Positions 41,801 to 54,240 of a stretch of DNA of 64,000 bases are shown here, one piece after another (within the stretch, counting starts at the first letter, position 1; each line of letters begins with the position of its first letter). Origin of the DNA: Zanthoxylum bungeanum (Eukaryota; Streptophyta; Magnoliopsida; Sapindales; Rutaceae). The notes under the pieces are model-generated. The model worked only from the letters and a program-made list of their open reading frames with translations, did not search any database and was not told where the DNA came from. The stretch spans positions 1-64,000 of the forward strand of contig SKCR01047729.1 in assembly GCA_019454045.1 (NCBI GenBank), in the 5' to 3' direction. The position numbers and the translations under genes were made by a program.

Positions 41801-44656
41801 AGCCCAAAATTAAGCAAGATAAGTGGAGCATAAAATCTTTGGAAGATTTTTGTGATGATGACTTTAATGCTTAATTTAATATACTTGTCATAAATCTAAT
41901 TTTTTGATTTAAGAAGTATTAAAATTGCAATTTATAATTCTTGGAGAATTAATTGACTATTCATGTAAAGTCAAAGTTTGCAATTGGGCATGTAGCACGA
42001 GGTGCACATTCCTTTCAATATTATAAAAACCAAGGCTTGGCCTAAGGTTCCTAAAATATTGAAAAGGATAATTGACATATCCCAAAGAAAGGGCGAGGCT
42101 CTAACTTTAAAAATGTTTGTCTTAGTTATGTTCACAGCTAGTATTGAAATTAGATTTTAAATACTTAGTGTGGTACATAAAATATGTATTGATATTCAGA
42201 ATCTGCTTTGAGCAGGATACTGACTTCAAGCTGAGATTGCTCTGCGAATCGGAAACGGGACGAAAGTCGCTGTTTCGACCGTAGATACCTAAGTTTAGGA
42301 ACTACCCTTCGGGTATGTACTTGAATTAGGAACTGTTATAATGTAACTAGTTTGACTAGAGACATTATCTCTTTATCAGTGTTTAATCCGTTGCGGATAA
42401 AACCTTTATATTATAGAACACTGAGTGTTTTATTATATAAAGATGATACTGAGACAAATATATTAGATATAAATAACAGAATTTATATTTTGAATATAAA
42501 TAAAAATCTCAAACATATAAATTGACAAATAAATAGCTCAAATTGATTTGATCAATAGAGACTTATTTGTGGCATTGTTGTCTAGGACACAATTTAATTA
42601 GACTCGTATATCCACACTTTTGAAGAGTGTGTACTAGGACTGATTTGACTATTCAAATAAGGTCTGCGAATCTAGTTTATTAGGTAAAGTACCTAAAATA
42701 CTATTTGCTAGGTAATAGTGTTAGTGCCACCGATCTGTTAGCCCTATTCATGGTGAAGTAAGTGGGCCCATATCTAGCTAGGCTAGATGTGAACATGAAT
42801 ATTTCGTGACCTTAACGGATGTGGCATCACGTTATGGTTATGTGTTTCTTTTGAAGAACACAAATCAGAAACTTTAAAGTTTCGACACGAAATACATAAA
42901 CAGATCGGCTATAGCATTATTCCGCCACGGTAAGACCGTAATGGAAAATACTTTAGCAGTAAGTTTCTCGTATACTTGAAAGAGTATAGTATTCTTTCAA
43001 TGAGGACTCCTCTTGGAACACGTCATTTTGACGGTGTGTCCGAACAGGATTAACCGAATTTTATTAGACATAATAAGGTTAATCACGAGTCGCTTTGAGC
43101 TACCATTTCCTTCAATAGGATATGTACTAACAGTGCAAAACTTATTTAGAATAAGGTTCCATATAAATCTGTTTGACAGATATCGTATAGGATATGAACA
43201 GGAAAGAAACGAGGTTTCTCATTCCTGACAATTTGGGTATGCTAGGCATAACGTTTGGATGATACCAAACTAAGCACCCAAATTGGATAAGTGCCAATAT
43301 AGGTTATCCTAAGGGAAACCATAAGTATAGTACTTATACATCTCACATGAGAACAATGTGATTGTTGCTCTCCATGCGGTTTCCTAAGAGGAATACCGAT
43401 ATGCAGTGGTAAGTGAGAGGATAGTATAACTCGATGAAAATCGGAGAGTAATACTGTTCTAGGCACTGAATCTTAATGGAACATATATAATTCATCAAGG
43501 ATGAAACTATACCATTAATCTTCGAATGCACAAGAACAAAGGAAGTGATACGAGGTATCGACTCCCTATTATGACAAAGTGTCATGAGTCCGAAATGGAT
43601 TCCATGTATATCAATAAGTTTGGATACTAGTTGATGTACCACAAGGCATTGTGCCTATTGGTACTATAAGTCTTCAAGGAAGACGTACATGGATGGCAAT
43701 ATACCAACGTATAAAGCTAGGCTTTTAACGGAAATGTATCGTTATCGACATTGTGATTGATTACGATTCAACCTTTTACCTATTGCCACTATAGATCCAT
43801 TTGGATGATGCTTGCTGACGCGAGCATAAGTTCTTGGAATTATCATTTTGATGCAATCATAATGGTGTATGATTTAATTCAAAACGAAAATGATTCTAGT
43901 GTAAATAAGAGGGTTAGTGGGAGCGCACTGACAGTGGCTGTCCTATAAAATAATGATAATACGTCATTTCTTGGAAATGATATTCCCATAAAAATAAATG
44001 TCGGCGAAAGCTTGGCTTTCGAAATACTCTCCGTGGAACCGTACATTGAAAAATGTACAAGACCTAGTGTATCATACGCTTTGAGCATATGGATTCACAA
44101 ACAGGACAATCCGAGTGATAGTCACTGGATTGATGTTAGGAACATCCGTTAGTATCTTAGAGAACTAAGGATGCTGTCTTAGTCTATGGAGTAGGAGAAC
44201 TTGAAGTGACTGGGATCACTGTAGCAAGTTTCCTATAAGCGATAAAGACGACTAAAAGTCGCAAACGGTACTATAAGTTTGAATAACGAGTGCAGTGAGC
44301 TGGAAATATTCCGAGAAAGATAACTGTTGTCGAATTAACAACAAATGCGGATTATTGCTGCAGCTGAGGCAGCAATAGAAGCCATTTGGATCGATAATAA
44401 ATCTAATTAGATTAGATATAGTTCTGTTAGCAGCTGAGCTAGGCGTCAGCACAGGCTAAAGAATTAAAGGTCTCATCGACGATCCAGATATATACTTCTA
44501 TATCATCTGATTCGTTCGGATCATACATCGTGGCGATGTGATGATCGTTAAATCGCGTCAGACGATAATTAAGCAAATCCGCTGACGAAAACCTTTCCTC
44601 AGCAATTTGAGCGAATTGTACATAGTTCGGGTGTTAGACACCGAGTGACTGGCTAT
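41800..44656 (+). pseudogene. Copia gag-pol remnants
   Basis: Order along the plus strand: gag remnants (41800-42130) without a recognisable zinc knuckle. Next is integrase, with phrases equivalent to YEYFVTLTDVASRYGYVF (about 42797-42850). RT remnants follow (SEMDSMY, about 43574-43600, and shifted equivalents of the KARLVAKG region), then an RNase H tail ending CQVGD near 44670. Many stops and frameshifts; no protein expected. Alignment with the copy at 61478-63400 shows it is the same family. Confidence 0.75.
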
Positions 44657-44659
44657 GTG

Positions 44660-44672
44660 CCAAGTGGGAGAT
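44660..44672 (+). promoter_or_regulatory. Polypurine tract of the Copia element
   Basis: CCAAGTGGGAGAT directly before the LTR start TGTTGG. The reverse complement occupies the same place in the minus-strand copy (49010-49022). Confidence 0.7.
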
Positions 44673-46809
44673 TGTTGGATAATGCCAAGTGTGTACGAGA
44701 TGTTGGAGTATATATGACGATATGTGTTGATTAGGTAAAAATTAACTATAATGTGACAAGGAAATTGCACTCATCATCATTGTGATTAGATCACCATAGA
44801 TATATAAATGAAGAGAGGTCCATATGATTAGTTCCTGGATTGAGATGATATGAGACAGTATCAATCCCCGAAGGATTAATCATTAAATATCCCTAGCCGA
44901 AGTATTATCGAGACTGGACATCGATAATGCGGAATAGGTTAGTATTGCACTTGTGCGCGTTGTGAGGGCACAACGGCATAGTTCTCATATATATAAGTAT
45001 TGGATACTTATACAAGTGCGATAGGAGGTTGTGTTTCACCGATGGTACGGGAAACAGCTTCGCTCTGGATAGACCCCTCGGAATCCCATGGTATTATGAC
45101 TATGTGTCTATGGGAGGCCGAAATCGAGGTAGATGTGTATAGTCTTAACCTGAGACTTGCATCGCTAATACTTGCGATAATCGGTAGACTTTGGTCTTGG
45201 TGGTACAGGGCTTTAACCGGTTCTGTGTACACCGCTTCTAGGTTTATCAGAGAGTCGTAGTGTATTGGGTGTGATGTCGAGACGGAAGTGTCACTTCAGT
45301 CATATTGGAGTTGATGTCACGCAGGATACGGTACTAGTGCTCTTGAGTGTTGCGCAACCAATCGGGATATTGTGACCAGGTCATGTATATCCGATTATAG
45401 AGACTATGTTACCAGACATCCGACATGTGCTTCGGACGGGGCAGACACTTATCCAGCCCCAGCCCTAGCACGTGATTATCCGATACTGGGCCGATATACA
45501 CAATACTACGATATACTACGCTTGATACAGATCTATATATTCCTGTAAGAATATTCTGGAGAATTGGGTAGGCATGGCGTTTTGCTAGAGGCTAACCTTG
45601 TCTTGTAAATCGATATAAACGTAGTACGAGGTACTTACGTGTTCGGATAGTCCGACGATCGTATTTACTGCCAACATATCCGGAGATCTCATGGGTCGGT
45701 TCCTGAAGATTCACCGATGACGTATTACTCGCACTTTGATTAATCTGGTAGAGAAGAGAGAGATATATTAATCTGGGATTAATTCGATGAGAGAGAAAAT
45801 TAATCTAGGATTATTTGCGGAGATATTTTATCTGGGATAAAATATTAATTAAAGAGAGAGAACGATTAATTTAGAATTAATCGATAAAATAATATATTTG
45901 ATATATTATTAGAAATTGGATTTCGACGCGAAATTAAAATTAGATTTTAATTCGGGCGAACGAATTAATTTAGAATTAATTCGTTAGCGATGTGAATAGT
46001 GATTTCGCTAGGCGTAACCATTTAATTACGACGCGACGGAAAATTCGTTAATTTGGAATTAGCGAACCCGAGCTCGAGAGTGATTGCGAGCGCATTCGCA
46101 TTTCGAATTCGAGCGCGGCACGCGAGTCGCATCAAGCGTCAAATCGTTTGTCACATCATGCGTCAAATCAATTGTCACTTTGAGTGATGTGACTTGACAA
46201 CATGTCACTTTATTAAAGTGATGTGATGTGACTTAAAGTTAAAAGTAAAAGTGATGGAATATGAAAAGGTTTGGAATATATATATATATGTTTTATTTAT
46301 TTTTGGAAAATAAATGAATAAATATATTACTTTTTCTTTTCCCTTTTTACACATAATTCGGTCCTCTCTCTCTTACATGCAGTACACGATTTCTCTCATC
46401 TCCCTCTCCTTTTCTTCTTCATCTCCTTCACGCATGGTGCGATTTCTTCTCCTTTTTCTGGTTTCACCGAAAATTTGAGAAGCAAAATGGAAGATGATAA
46501 GTGCTAGCACACACCTTGAGCGATACTAAGGTGATAGGGAAGTGAGTTTGCGAGCATGGAATCTCAAAGCTTTGAGCTTAATGGAGTTCATGCATGGCCG
46601 ATTCTTGGAGGTTCAAAGAGGACTAAAATCGCACAGCCCACTGCAAGGAGGAGCTACTGCCGAGCTCAATGGAGGTCGAAAATGGCTTGTCTTCTTCATT
46701 TCATCAAAACCGAAATTCAATGTGAGTATATTCCGCACCTCCTTTGATGTGTTCATATGCGGTTTTTATGCATGAATTGTGATCTTTGGGACTTGATTTA
46801 ACTCTTTCA
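44673..46809 (+). repeat. Copia 3' LTR
   Basis: Very similar to 36714-38849 except for the first ~90 bases, where GCCAAGTGTGTACGAGATG replaces the corresponding 5' LTR sequence. It ends TTTAACTCTTTCA and is followed by ATACC. Confidence 0.88.
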
Positions 46810-46814
46810 ATACC
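46810..46814. repeat. Target-site duplication ATACC, right copy
   Basis: Matches 36709-36713. Confidence 0.85.
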
Positions 46815-47061
46815 AACTTGTGGATGGGCTATATATACATGTATTTATAATATTTTCATTAATAATAAAATGAAAATCTTATTATACGTTTCTTACATAA
46901 CTTATATGAATCATCAACACTGTAATAAAGCCCTTGGAGTAATAAGACGATGGCTTCCACGCCTTATGAGAATCATTACTCTTAAATGTTCCTAATCATA
47001 GTTTTATGAATAATCTGGGCGTTCACAAAGCGGAGAGACTAGCATGATGATATGATCCGCA
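46815..47061. other. Unassigned spacer
   Basis: Sequence between two Copia LTRs in opposite orientation. No ORF, motif or similarity to other parts of the window was recognised. Confidence 0.35.
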
Positions 47062-49009
47062 TGTTGGGTTTCTACGGTCTAACCGGGATCAAATCAAGCA
47101 ATGAAACTCATGTGCGAATACTCAAAGAAGTTGCGGAATACTTACAATGATCGGTTGAGCGATGCGATGAACATAAAAATCCTTTTTGTCCTCCAAATTT
47201 GGCCATGGATGATCTGAAGCTCCAAGCTTTGTGATGTGTATTCCATGCCCACGGGTGCGGTTCCCTATCACCTTCGCAATACTCCTAAAGCGTGCTAGCA
47301 CTCCGAAAATTTTACCGCAAAATTTCCTATTGCTTCTCCTTCATCTCACGGTTTTGCAGTGAAAAATAAGGAAGAAAATGCCCATTGAGTGTGAGCAAGA
47401 GAAGAGGAAAGAGAGAAGAAATATGTTAAGTGTGTTGGTTTTTAGATTTCAAAAATCTAATACACAAATCCACTTTCCAAAAGTCAAAGCATTAATGCCA
47501 ACCAACTACTTACATCAATCAATGAATAGTGACTGGTTGTCAATCACTCAAGTGACTAGCCATCACATTAATTGATTGACTAGTGATTTGACGCTTGATG
47601 TGACTTGTGGGCCGCACTTGAATTCGCAATGCGAGTGCGCCCGCAAACACTTCCGGGCTCGGGTTCGCTAATTCCAAATTAACGATTTTTCTGTTGCGAT
47701 GAAATTAAATAATTATGCCTAGCAAAATCACTATTCACGTCGCTAACGAATTAATTCTAAATTAACTCGTTCGCCCCAATTAAAATCTAATTTTAATTCC
47801 GCGTCGAAATCCAATTTCGTTTAATATATCGAATATATTAATTTATCGATTAATTCCAAATTAATCGTTCTCTCTCTTTTAATTAGTATTTTATCCCAGA
47901 TAAAATATCTCTGCAATTAATCTCAGATTAATTTTCTCTCTCATTAATTAATCCCAGATTAATAAAGTGTGAGTCATACGTCATTAGTGAATCTTCGGGA
48001 AGCGACCCATGAGATCCCCAGATATGTTAGCAGTAAATACGGTCGTCGGACTATCCGAACACGTAAGTACATAGTACTACGTTCTTACCGATTTATAAGA
48101 CATGGTTGGCTTCTAGCAAAGCATCATGCCTACCTAATTCTCCAGAAATATTCTTACTGGAATATGTGTTCTATATCAGGCGTAGTATACGTAGTATTGC
48201 GTATTTCGATCCACCATCGGATGTCACGTGTAAGGCCTGGGGCTGGAAATGTGTCTGCCCCGTACGAAGCATATATCGGATCTCTGGTAACTAGTCTCTA
48301 TAATTGGATAAACATGACCTAGTCATAATATCCCGATAGCTGCAGCATATAAGAGAACGAGTTCCGTATCCTACTTGATCATCATCTCCACTATGACTGG
48401 AGTGATACTTCCATCTCGACATCACACCCAATACACTACGATTCTCAATATACCCAGAAGAGGCGTACGCAGAACCTGTTAAAGCCCTGGACGACCAAAA
48501 CCAAAGTATATTGATTGTCACAAGTATTAGCGATGTAAGTCTCAGGTTAAGACCAAATACACCTACCCTGATTCAGACTTCCATAGAAACATAGTCATAC
48601 TACCAATGGAATTCTGAGGGGTCTATCCAGAGCGAAGCTGTTTTCCGTACCATCGGTAAAACACAACCTCCTGCTACACTTGCATGAGTATCCTATACCC
48701 AAATATATGAGAACTATGCCGTTATGCTCCCACAACGCGCACAAGTGTAATACTAGTCTATTCCGTATTATCGATGTCCAATCTCGATAATACTACGACT
48801 AGGGATATTTAATGATTAAACCTTTATGGATTGTAACTGTCTCATATCATCTCAATCCAGAACTAATCATATGGACCTTCTATCTTTTATACATTTTGGT
48901 AATCTAATTACAAATGATAGAAGAGCAATTTCCTTTGTCACACAGTTAATTTGTACAAAACACTATGATCTGTACAAATAGTGATGCTATGGGCCATAAC
49001 TGTCCAACA
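47062..49009 (-). repeat. Copia 3' LTR, minus strand
   Basis: On the minus strand it starts TGTTGGACAGTTATGGCCC after the polypurine tract CCAAGTGGGAGAT (49010-49022) and ends GAAACCCAACA at 47062. It contains the inverted-repeat series (about 47640-47960) and GTGCTAGCAC (47292-47301). It is more diverged from the 36714 LTR than that LTR is from its partner. Confidence 0.8.
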
Positions 49010-49022
49010 ATCTCCCACTTGG

Positions 49023-52000
49023 CCTATATCCAATCACTCAAGTGTCCAACACCCGAACTATGTACGGTACGTTCAAACTTCTGCTGAGGAAATGCTTTCG
49101 TCAGCGGATATGCATGATTATTATCTGATGCGATTTATACGATCATCACATCGCCACGATGTATGATCCGAACGAATTAGATGAATATCGAAGTATATAT
49201 CTGGATCGTTGATGAGACCATTAATCTTTAGCCTGCGCTGTAGCCTAGCTCAACTGCTAACAGAACTATTCCTAATCTGATTAGGATTATTATCGATCCA
49301 AAAGGCTTCTATTGCTGCCTCAGCCGCAGCAATAATCCACTTTTGTTATTTATCCGGTAACAATATCTTGCTTGGAAGATTTCCAGCTCATTGTTCCGTT
49401 ATTCAAACTGTATAGTACCGTTGTTACGACTTATAGTCGGTTTTATCGGTTAGGAAACTTGTAGCAGTGATCCTAGTAACTTCAAGTTCTCATTCTTCAT
49501 AGTATAAGACAGCAGTCCTTAGTTCGTCTAGAATACTAAATGATGTTCTTAACATCAATCCAATGACTATCATTTGGATTGGCTCGATTGTGACTCCATA
49601 TGCTCAAAGCGTATGAGACACCAGGTCGCGTACATTTTTCAATGTACGATTTCTCAGAGATTATTAACAACTTTAAATCTATCCTAGTAGATTTTTATTC
49701 CTAGAATAAAGGTTGTTTCTCCCAAGAATTCTACGGAGAATTTTTCATGAAAGCCAAGATTTCACCGATTGTATTATGGGAATGTCATTTCCAAGAAATG
49801 ATTTTTTTTATCATTACTTATGACGTCCACTGTCAGTGCACTCCCACTAACCTCTTTATATACACAAAAATCATTTTCGTTTTGAATTAAATCATATACC
49901 ATTATGATTACATCAAAACGATAATTCCAATAACACTATGCTTGCTTCAATCCATCCATGGATTGAATAACCTGCAAACCTTGTTTGCTAGTTATGGTAC
50001 GAAAAAAACCATCAGGATGTTGTAAACATCCTCCAAAGGTTTCCGTTAAGGAAAGCGGTTTGGCATTATAGCTGCCATATTTCATGAATGAAACATGAAG
50101 CATCAGCAAACATTATCCAAATGGATTTACCATGGCAACAGGTAAAATGTTTCATCATAATCAACACAATGTTGATAATGATACCTTTTCGCTACAAGCC
50201 TAGCTTAGTACGTTGGTATGTTGCCTTCCATGTATGTCTTCCTTGAAGACTTATATAGTATCAATAGGCACAATGCATTGCGGTACATCAACTAGTATCC
50301 AAACTAAGTTGATATACATGGAATTCATTTCGGACTTCATGGCACTTTGCAATAATAGGGAGTCGATACCTTGTATCACTTCCTCATACGTAGTCAGTTC
50401 GTATTCCTCAATAAGATTGACATCTTCATGAGGTGAGATCAGAATCCCATACCCCAGGTTGTTTTCTGACTCTCTCCGACTTACGTGGTTCCTGTGTATT
50501 CGAAGATTATTGGTATAGTTACATCCTTGATGAACTATTTGTGTTCCATTAAGGAATCGGTGCCTGAAATAGTATTACTCCGATTTTCATCGAGTTTTAC
50601 TATCCTCCCACTTACCACTGCATATAGGTATTAAGGAATCGGTGCCTGAAATAGTATTACTCCGATTTTCATCGAGTTTTACTATCCTCTCACTTACCAC
50701 TGCATATAGGTATTCCTATTAGGAAAACCGCATGGTGAGCAACAATTACATTGTTATCTTGTAAGTTGTATAAGTACTATACTTTGGTTCCCTAGGATAA
50801 CCTACAGCTTTGGCACTTATCCGATTTGGGTTCTAGTTTGGTATCATCCAAACATATGCCCAGCATACCCAAATCTTCAGGAATGAGAAAACCCGGTTTC
50901 TTCCTGTTCATATTTAATATGAAGTCTGTCTAATAGATTTTTATGGAACCTTATTCAAAATAAGTTCTGCACTGTTAAATGTGTATCCGTTGAAGGAAAT
51001 GGTAGCTCAGAGCGACTCATGATGAACTTTATCATGTCCAATAAAATTTGGTTTCTCTGTTCGGACACACCGTCAAACTGACGTGTTCCGGGATGAGTCC
51101 TCATTGAAAGAATACTATACTCTTTCAAGTATTGAGAAACTTATTGCTTAAGTATTTTCATCATGGTCTAACGTGACGATTCAATACTTTAGCCGATTTG
51201 TTTGTTTACTTCGTGTCGAAACTTTAAAAGTTTCCGATTTATGTTTCAAAGGAAACACATAACCATAACGCGATGCCACATCCGTAAAGGTCACGAAACA
51301 TTCATATCCACATCTAGCCTAGCTAGACATGGGCCCACTTACGTCACTATGAACGAGGGCTAACAGATCGGTGGCACTTGCACTTTCACCAAGTAAAGGT
51401 GTTTTAGGCACTTTGCCCAATAAACTAGATTCGTAGACATTATTTGAATAGAATCAAATCTCCGGCCTAGTATCTACTCTTCAAAAGTGTGGATATACGA
51501 GTCTTGTTTAATTCTGTCCCAGACATCAATGCCACAATTAAGTCTCAACTGATTTACTCAGTTTGAGCTATTTGTTTGTCATGTTTCATATGTTTGAGAT
51601 TTATTTATAGTCAAAATATAAATACTGTTATTTCACATCTAATGTGTTTATCTCAATATCATCTTTATAAAATAAAACACTTTAGTGTTGTAGAATATAA
51701 AGGTAATATCCGCAACGTGTTAACCCTGATATAGAGATAATGTATCTAGTCAAACTAGTTACATTGTAACAGTTTCCTAATTTAAGTACACATCCGAAGG
51801 GTAGTTCCTAAACTTAGGTACTTACGGTTAAAACAGCGACTGTCGTCCCATTTCTGATTCGTAGATAGATCTCATTTGAAGTAAGTATCCTGCTTACAGC
51901 AGATTCTGCACAATAGTACATATTTATGTACCACATCCAGTATCTTAGATCCAATTTTATTACTAGTAGTGAACATGTTTATGAAGAACATATTTGAAGT

Positions 52001-52300
52001 CGGAGCCTTGCACTGTCTTCACTTCCTTCATGTCTGCCTTGTCCATACGGCAGTCACGCTTTCGTGTCCCCGTTTGCCACAACTTAGGCAGACATTTTGG
52101 GATATGTCATTTGTCTTCCCAGAAGATTATAATGATTTTGCCTTTGCCTCTTTTCCACACCCCAAAAGCCTTTGGTCAAGCCTTGGCCTTCTAAAATGTC
52201 GAAGTAAATGCGCCTTGCGCTTCTTGCCTTATTGCAATTCTGGCTTTGTCTCCTTGAGCATAGCCATTAACCCTCCAAGAGTTTACTATTACAATTTTTA
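49023..52300 (-). pseudogene. Copia gag-pol remnants, minus strand
   Basis: Read leftwards: a gag zinc knuckle starting CLSCGKRGH (about 52070-52095), broken by a one-base loss inside the knuckle. Then protease/pre-integrase remnants (51470-51900), integrase (51070-51360), RT (49800-50460) and RNase H (49080-49340). Stops and frameshifts are frequent. It is the same family as the copies at 36714 and 56660. Confidence 0.7.
50548..50711 (-). repeat. 82-bp tandem duplication in the Copia pol remnant
   Basis: The block beginning ATTAAGGAATCGGTGCC and ending CATATAGGT is present twice in a row (50548-50629, 50630-50711) with about one difference. It is absent from the related copies, so it is a local, recent duplication. 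Confidence 0.85.
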
Positions 52301-54240
52301 GTACTTCTAAGATCTAAAGATAGATCTATGAAGATCCTTCAATTTCATTATCATATTATAAGGATCTAATCCTTAGTTCTGATTGAGAAATTAAGGAGTC
52401 TATTTGGCAAGCTTATTGGATTAAGCACTAAAGTTATCATCACATGAATATTCCAAATATCATGTTCTACTATTTGCAAATGAATATTCCAAATATCATG
52501 TTTTACTATTTGCTTAACTGCAGGCTTAGGCTTAAGATGTTATTTTATCAAATAAAGTAACTTCTTAGTTTTCAGGACTATCCTGATTCATTATTCCTAA
52601 TTTGAAAGTTAAAGTCGTTTAAATACATTTTCCCCCAGGATTATGTTTTAAACACTAATCTTTCAATTATCTTGATTCTAATAGTCCAACTATTTAATCA
52701 ACGATTTGAGGTACTATTCATTATAATGATTACTATAGTCTAACTATATAATAAACTATAATTTAATAGGTTAAATTCAATTATATTGATTTCTATAATC
52801 CAATTATAAAATCAACTATATTGAAATGTTTGAATACAGTCCAACTGTTTTAATTTAAAACAACGATTAAATATTAGTCAGTTAATAAATAATTTATTTG
52901 ACGAAATATTTGAAATGAGCGCGTATGGCAAGTAACTAAACGAATATTGCAAATTTAATACTTGCCTCCCACTATTTTTCAGCGAGCCTCTAACCCTCTG
53001 TGAGTACTCGGGAAACCTTGTTTCCTAGTGGGCTAGGATCCCGTTAAATAACACACAATCTTGACTTTGGCCAACAAATGTAAGATAATTAACTAGGTAG
53101 ATCTCTAAGATCAATTGGATCCCATCGAATTCCTAGATCCAGTAGGTGGACATCCATGTCCGAAACATATATCTTATATATGCCAATATATCCAATATAT
53201 TGCGTAACCTTTTTCCTTTGAATCAACTAAGCCTTGGCTTTGACACAACAAACTTAGTGATCCTAGTTAAGCGGAACCCATTGACCTTGGAAAGCTTCAT
53301 AATCAATGTCGATGGACAAGAAGTGATCTTGACTTTGGCCAGCAAATCAAAATTGGACAAGACAACGATATGGAACAAAGCCTTCATGATTCAAACACAT
53401 CCTCGACGGACAAAGGTCTTGACTTTAGCCAACAAACCAATTCCAGTCTTGGATCTTGAGTAAGAATCACTCAATGGAAGGAAAAACGTTTAATATGATG
53501 TTGAGGGTTTTTCGCGTGTAATTGGCAACCAATTAATATATTTTTTAAGGTCTCATCATCATACACCCTTAAACATGCATTCTAAACACATAATAAGGCG
53601 CGTAAGTAAATAAATAATAATAATATACAGATGGATACTTAACACATTGTTCCTAGAACAAATCTCTCCATTTCCTCTCTCCCGCTAGCACAAGTATTAC
53701 TTCTACCCGATTACATAACACTTCTAAAGAAACCTCATTTACATTGAGGGGAATAGGTGAGAAGAGAAATACATAGAGTAAGGAGGTAATAGGCTGGACA
53801 CGCAGGTCCAATTAAAAAATTCTAAATTTACTACAACAATTTCCAAAATTGCCCCACCCATCTAATATCCATCTGATATACATTATTCATGCATCGCAAC
53901 CAAGTATTCACACAAGCATGTTATCAATCAATCTAATCCAATTAATTAATCTGAATATTAATGACCATCCAATGTTCAAACAACGATTTGATTTTGCGCT
54001 AGTCAAACTCGTTTTGCGAATAAGTACTCAAAGTATGAATTCTTGAATTAAATTAAACTACAACATTAAATCCAATTTAATTTTTATTTAATACTAATTC
54101 ATTATTTAATTCCAAATTAAATATTTACACTTTCTAATGTACCTTTACGACTTAGATTCCAAATCTAATCGTTATGGGTCTCAAAGCCCGATTAACATCC
54201 AATGTTAATTTAATTAAAGTCCAATGGGCTGATTTGAAAT
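52301..54240 (-). other. Leader region of the minus-strand Copia, 5' truncated
   Basis: Counterpart of about 40060-41800 in the complete element, including the three CTTGACTTTGGCCAACAA-type motifs. It breaks off at 54240, where LINE sequence begins. The primer-binding site and 5' LTR are missing. Confidence 0.7.

Larger units (their letters stand above)
36714..46809 (+). mobile_element. Complete but coding-dead Copia element
   Basis: Two ~2.14-kb LTRs (36714-38849, 44673-46809), a methionine-tRNA-type primer-binding site, a long leader, gag/pol remnants in Copia order (gag, integrase, RT, RNase H), a polypurine tract and a perfect ATACC duplication. The interior has many stops and frameshifts and seems to lack the gag zinc knuckle, yet the LTRs match closely. 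It was probably mobilised in trans by an active relative. The same family accounts for the copies at 1-1848, 47062-54240 and 56660-64000. Confidence 0.88.

Noticed and set aside
43013..43228. Short ORFs across the Copia pol region
   Set aside because: They are fragments or other-frame shadows of a broken pol; only the family-level pol remnant is annotated.
47969..48322. 117-codon ORF inside the minus-strand Copia LTR
   Set aside because: It overlaps LTR sequence that is non-coding in all other copies. The similar frame at 57351-57693 is shorter and shifted.
53146..53463. 105-codon plus-strand ORF antisense to the Copia leader
   Set aside because: It lies over the repeated GTTGGCCAAAGTCAAG motifs. 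Equivalent antisense frames in the copies at 40823-41070 and 59970-60281 are not open, so it is probably chance.
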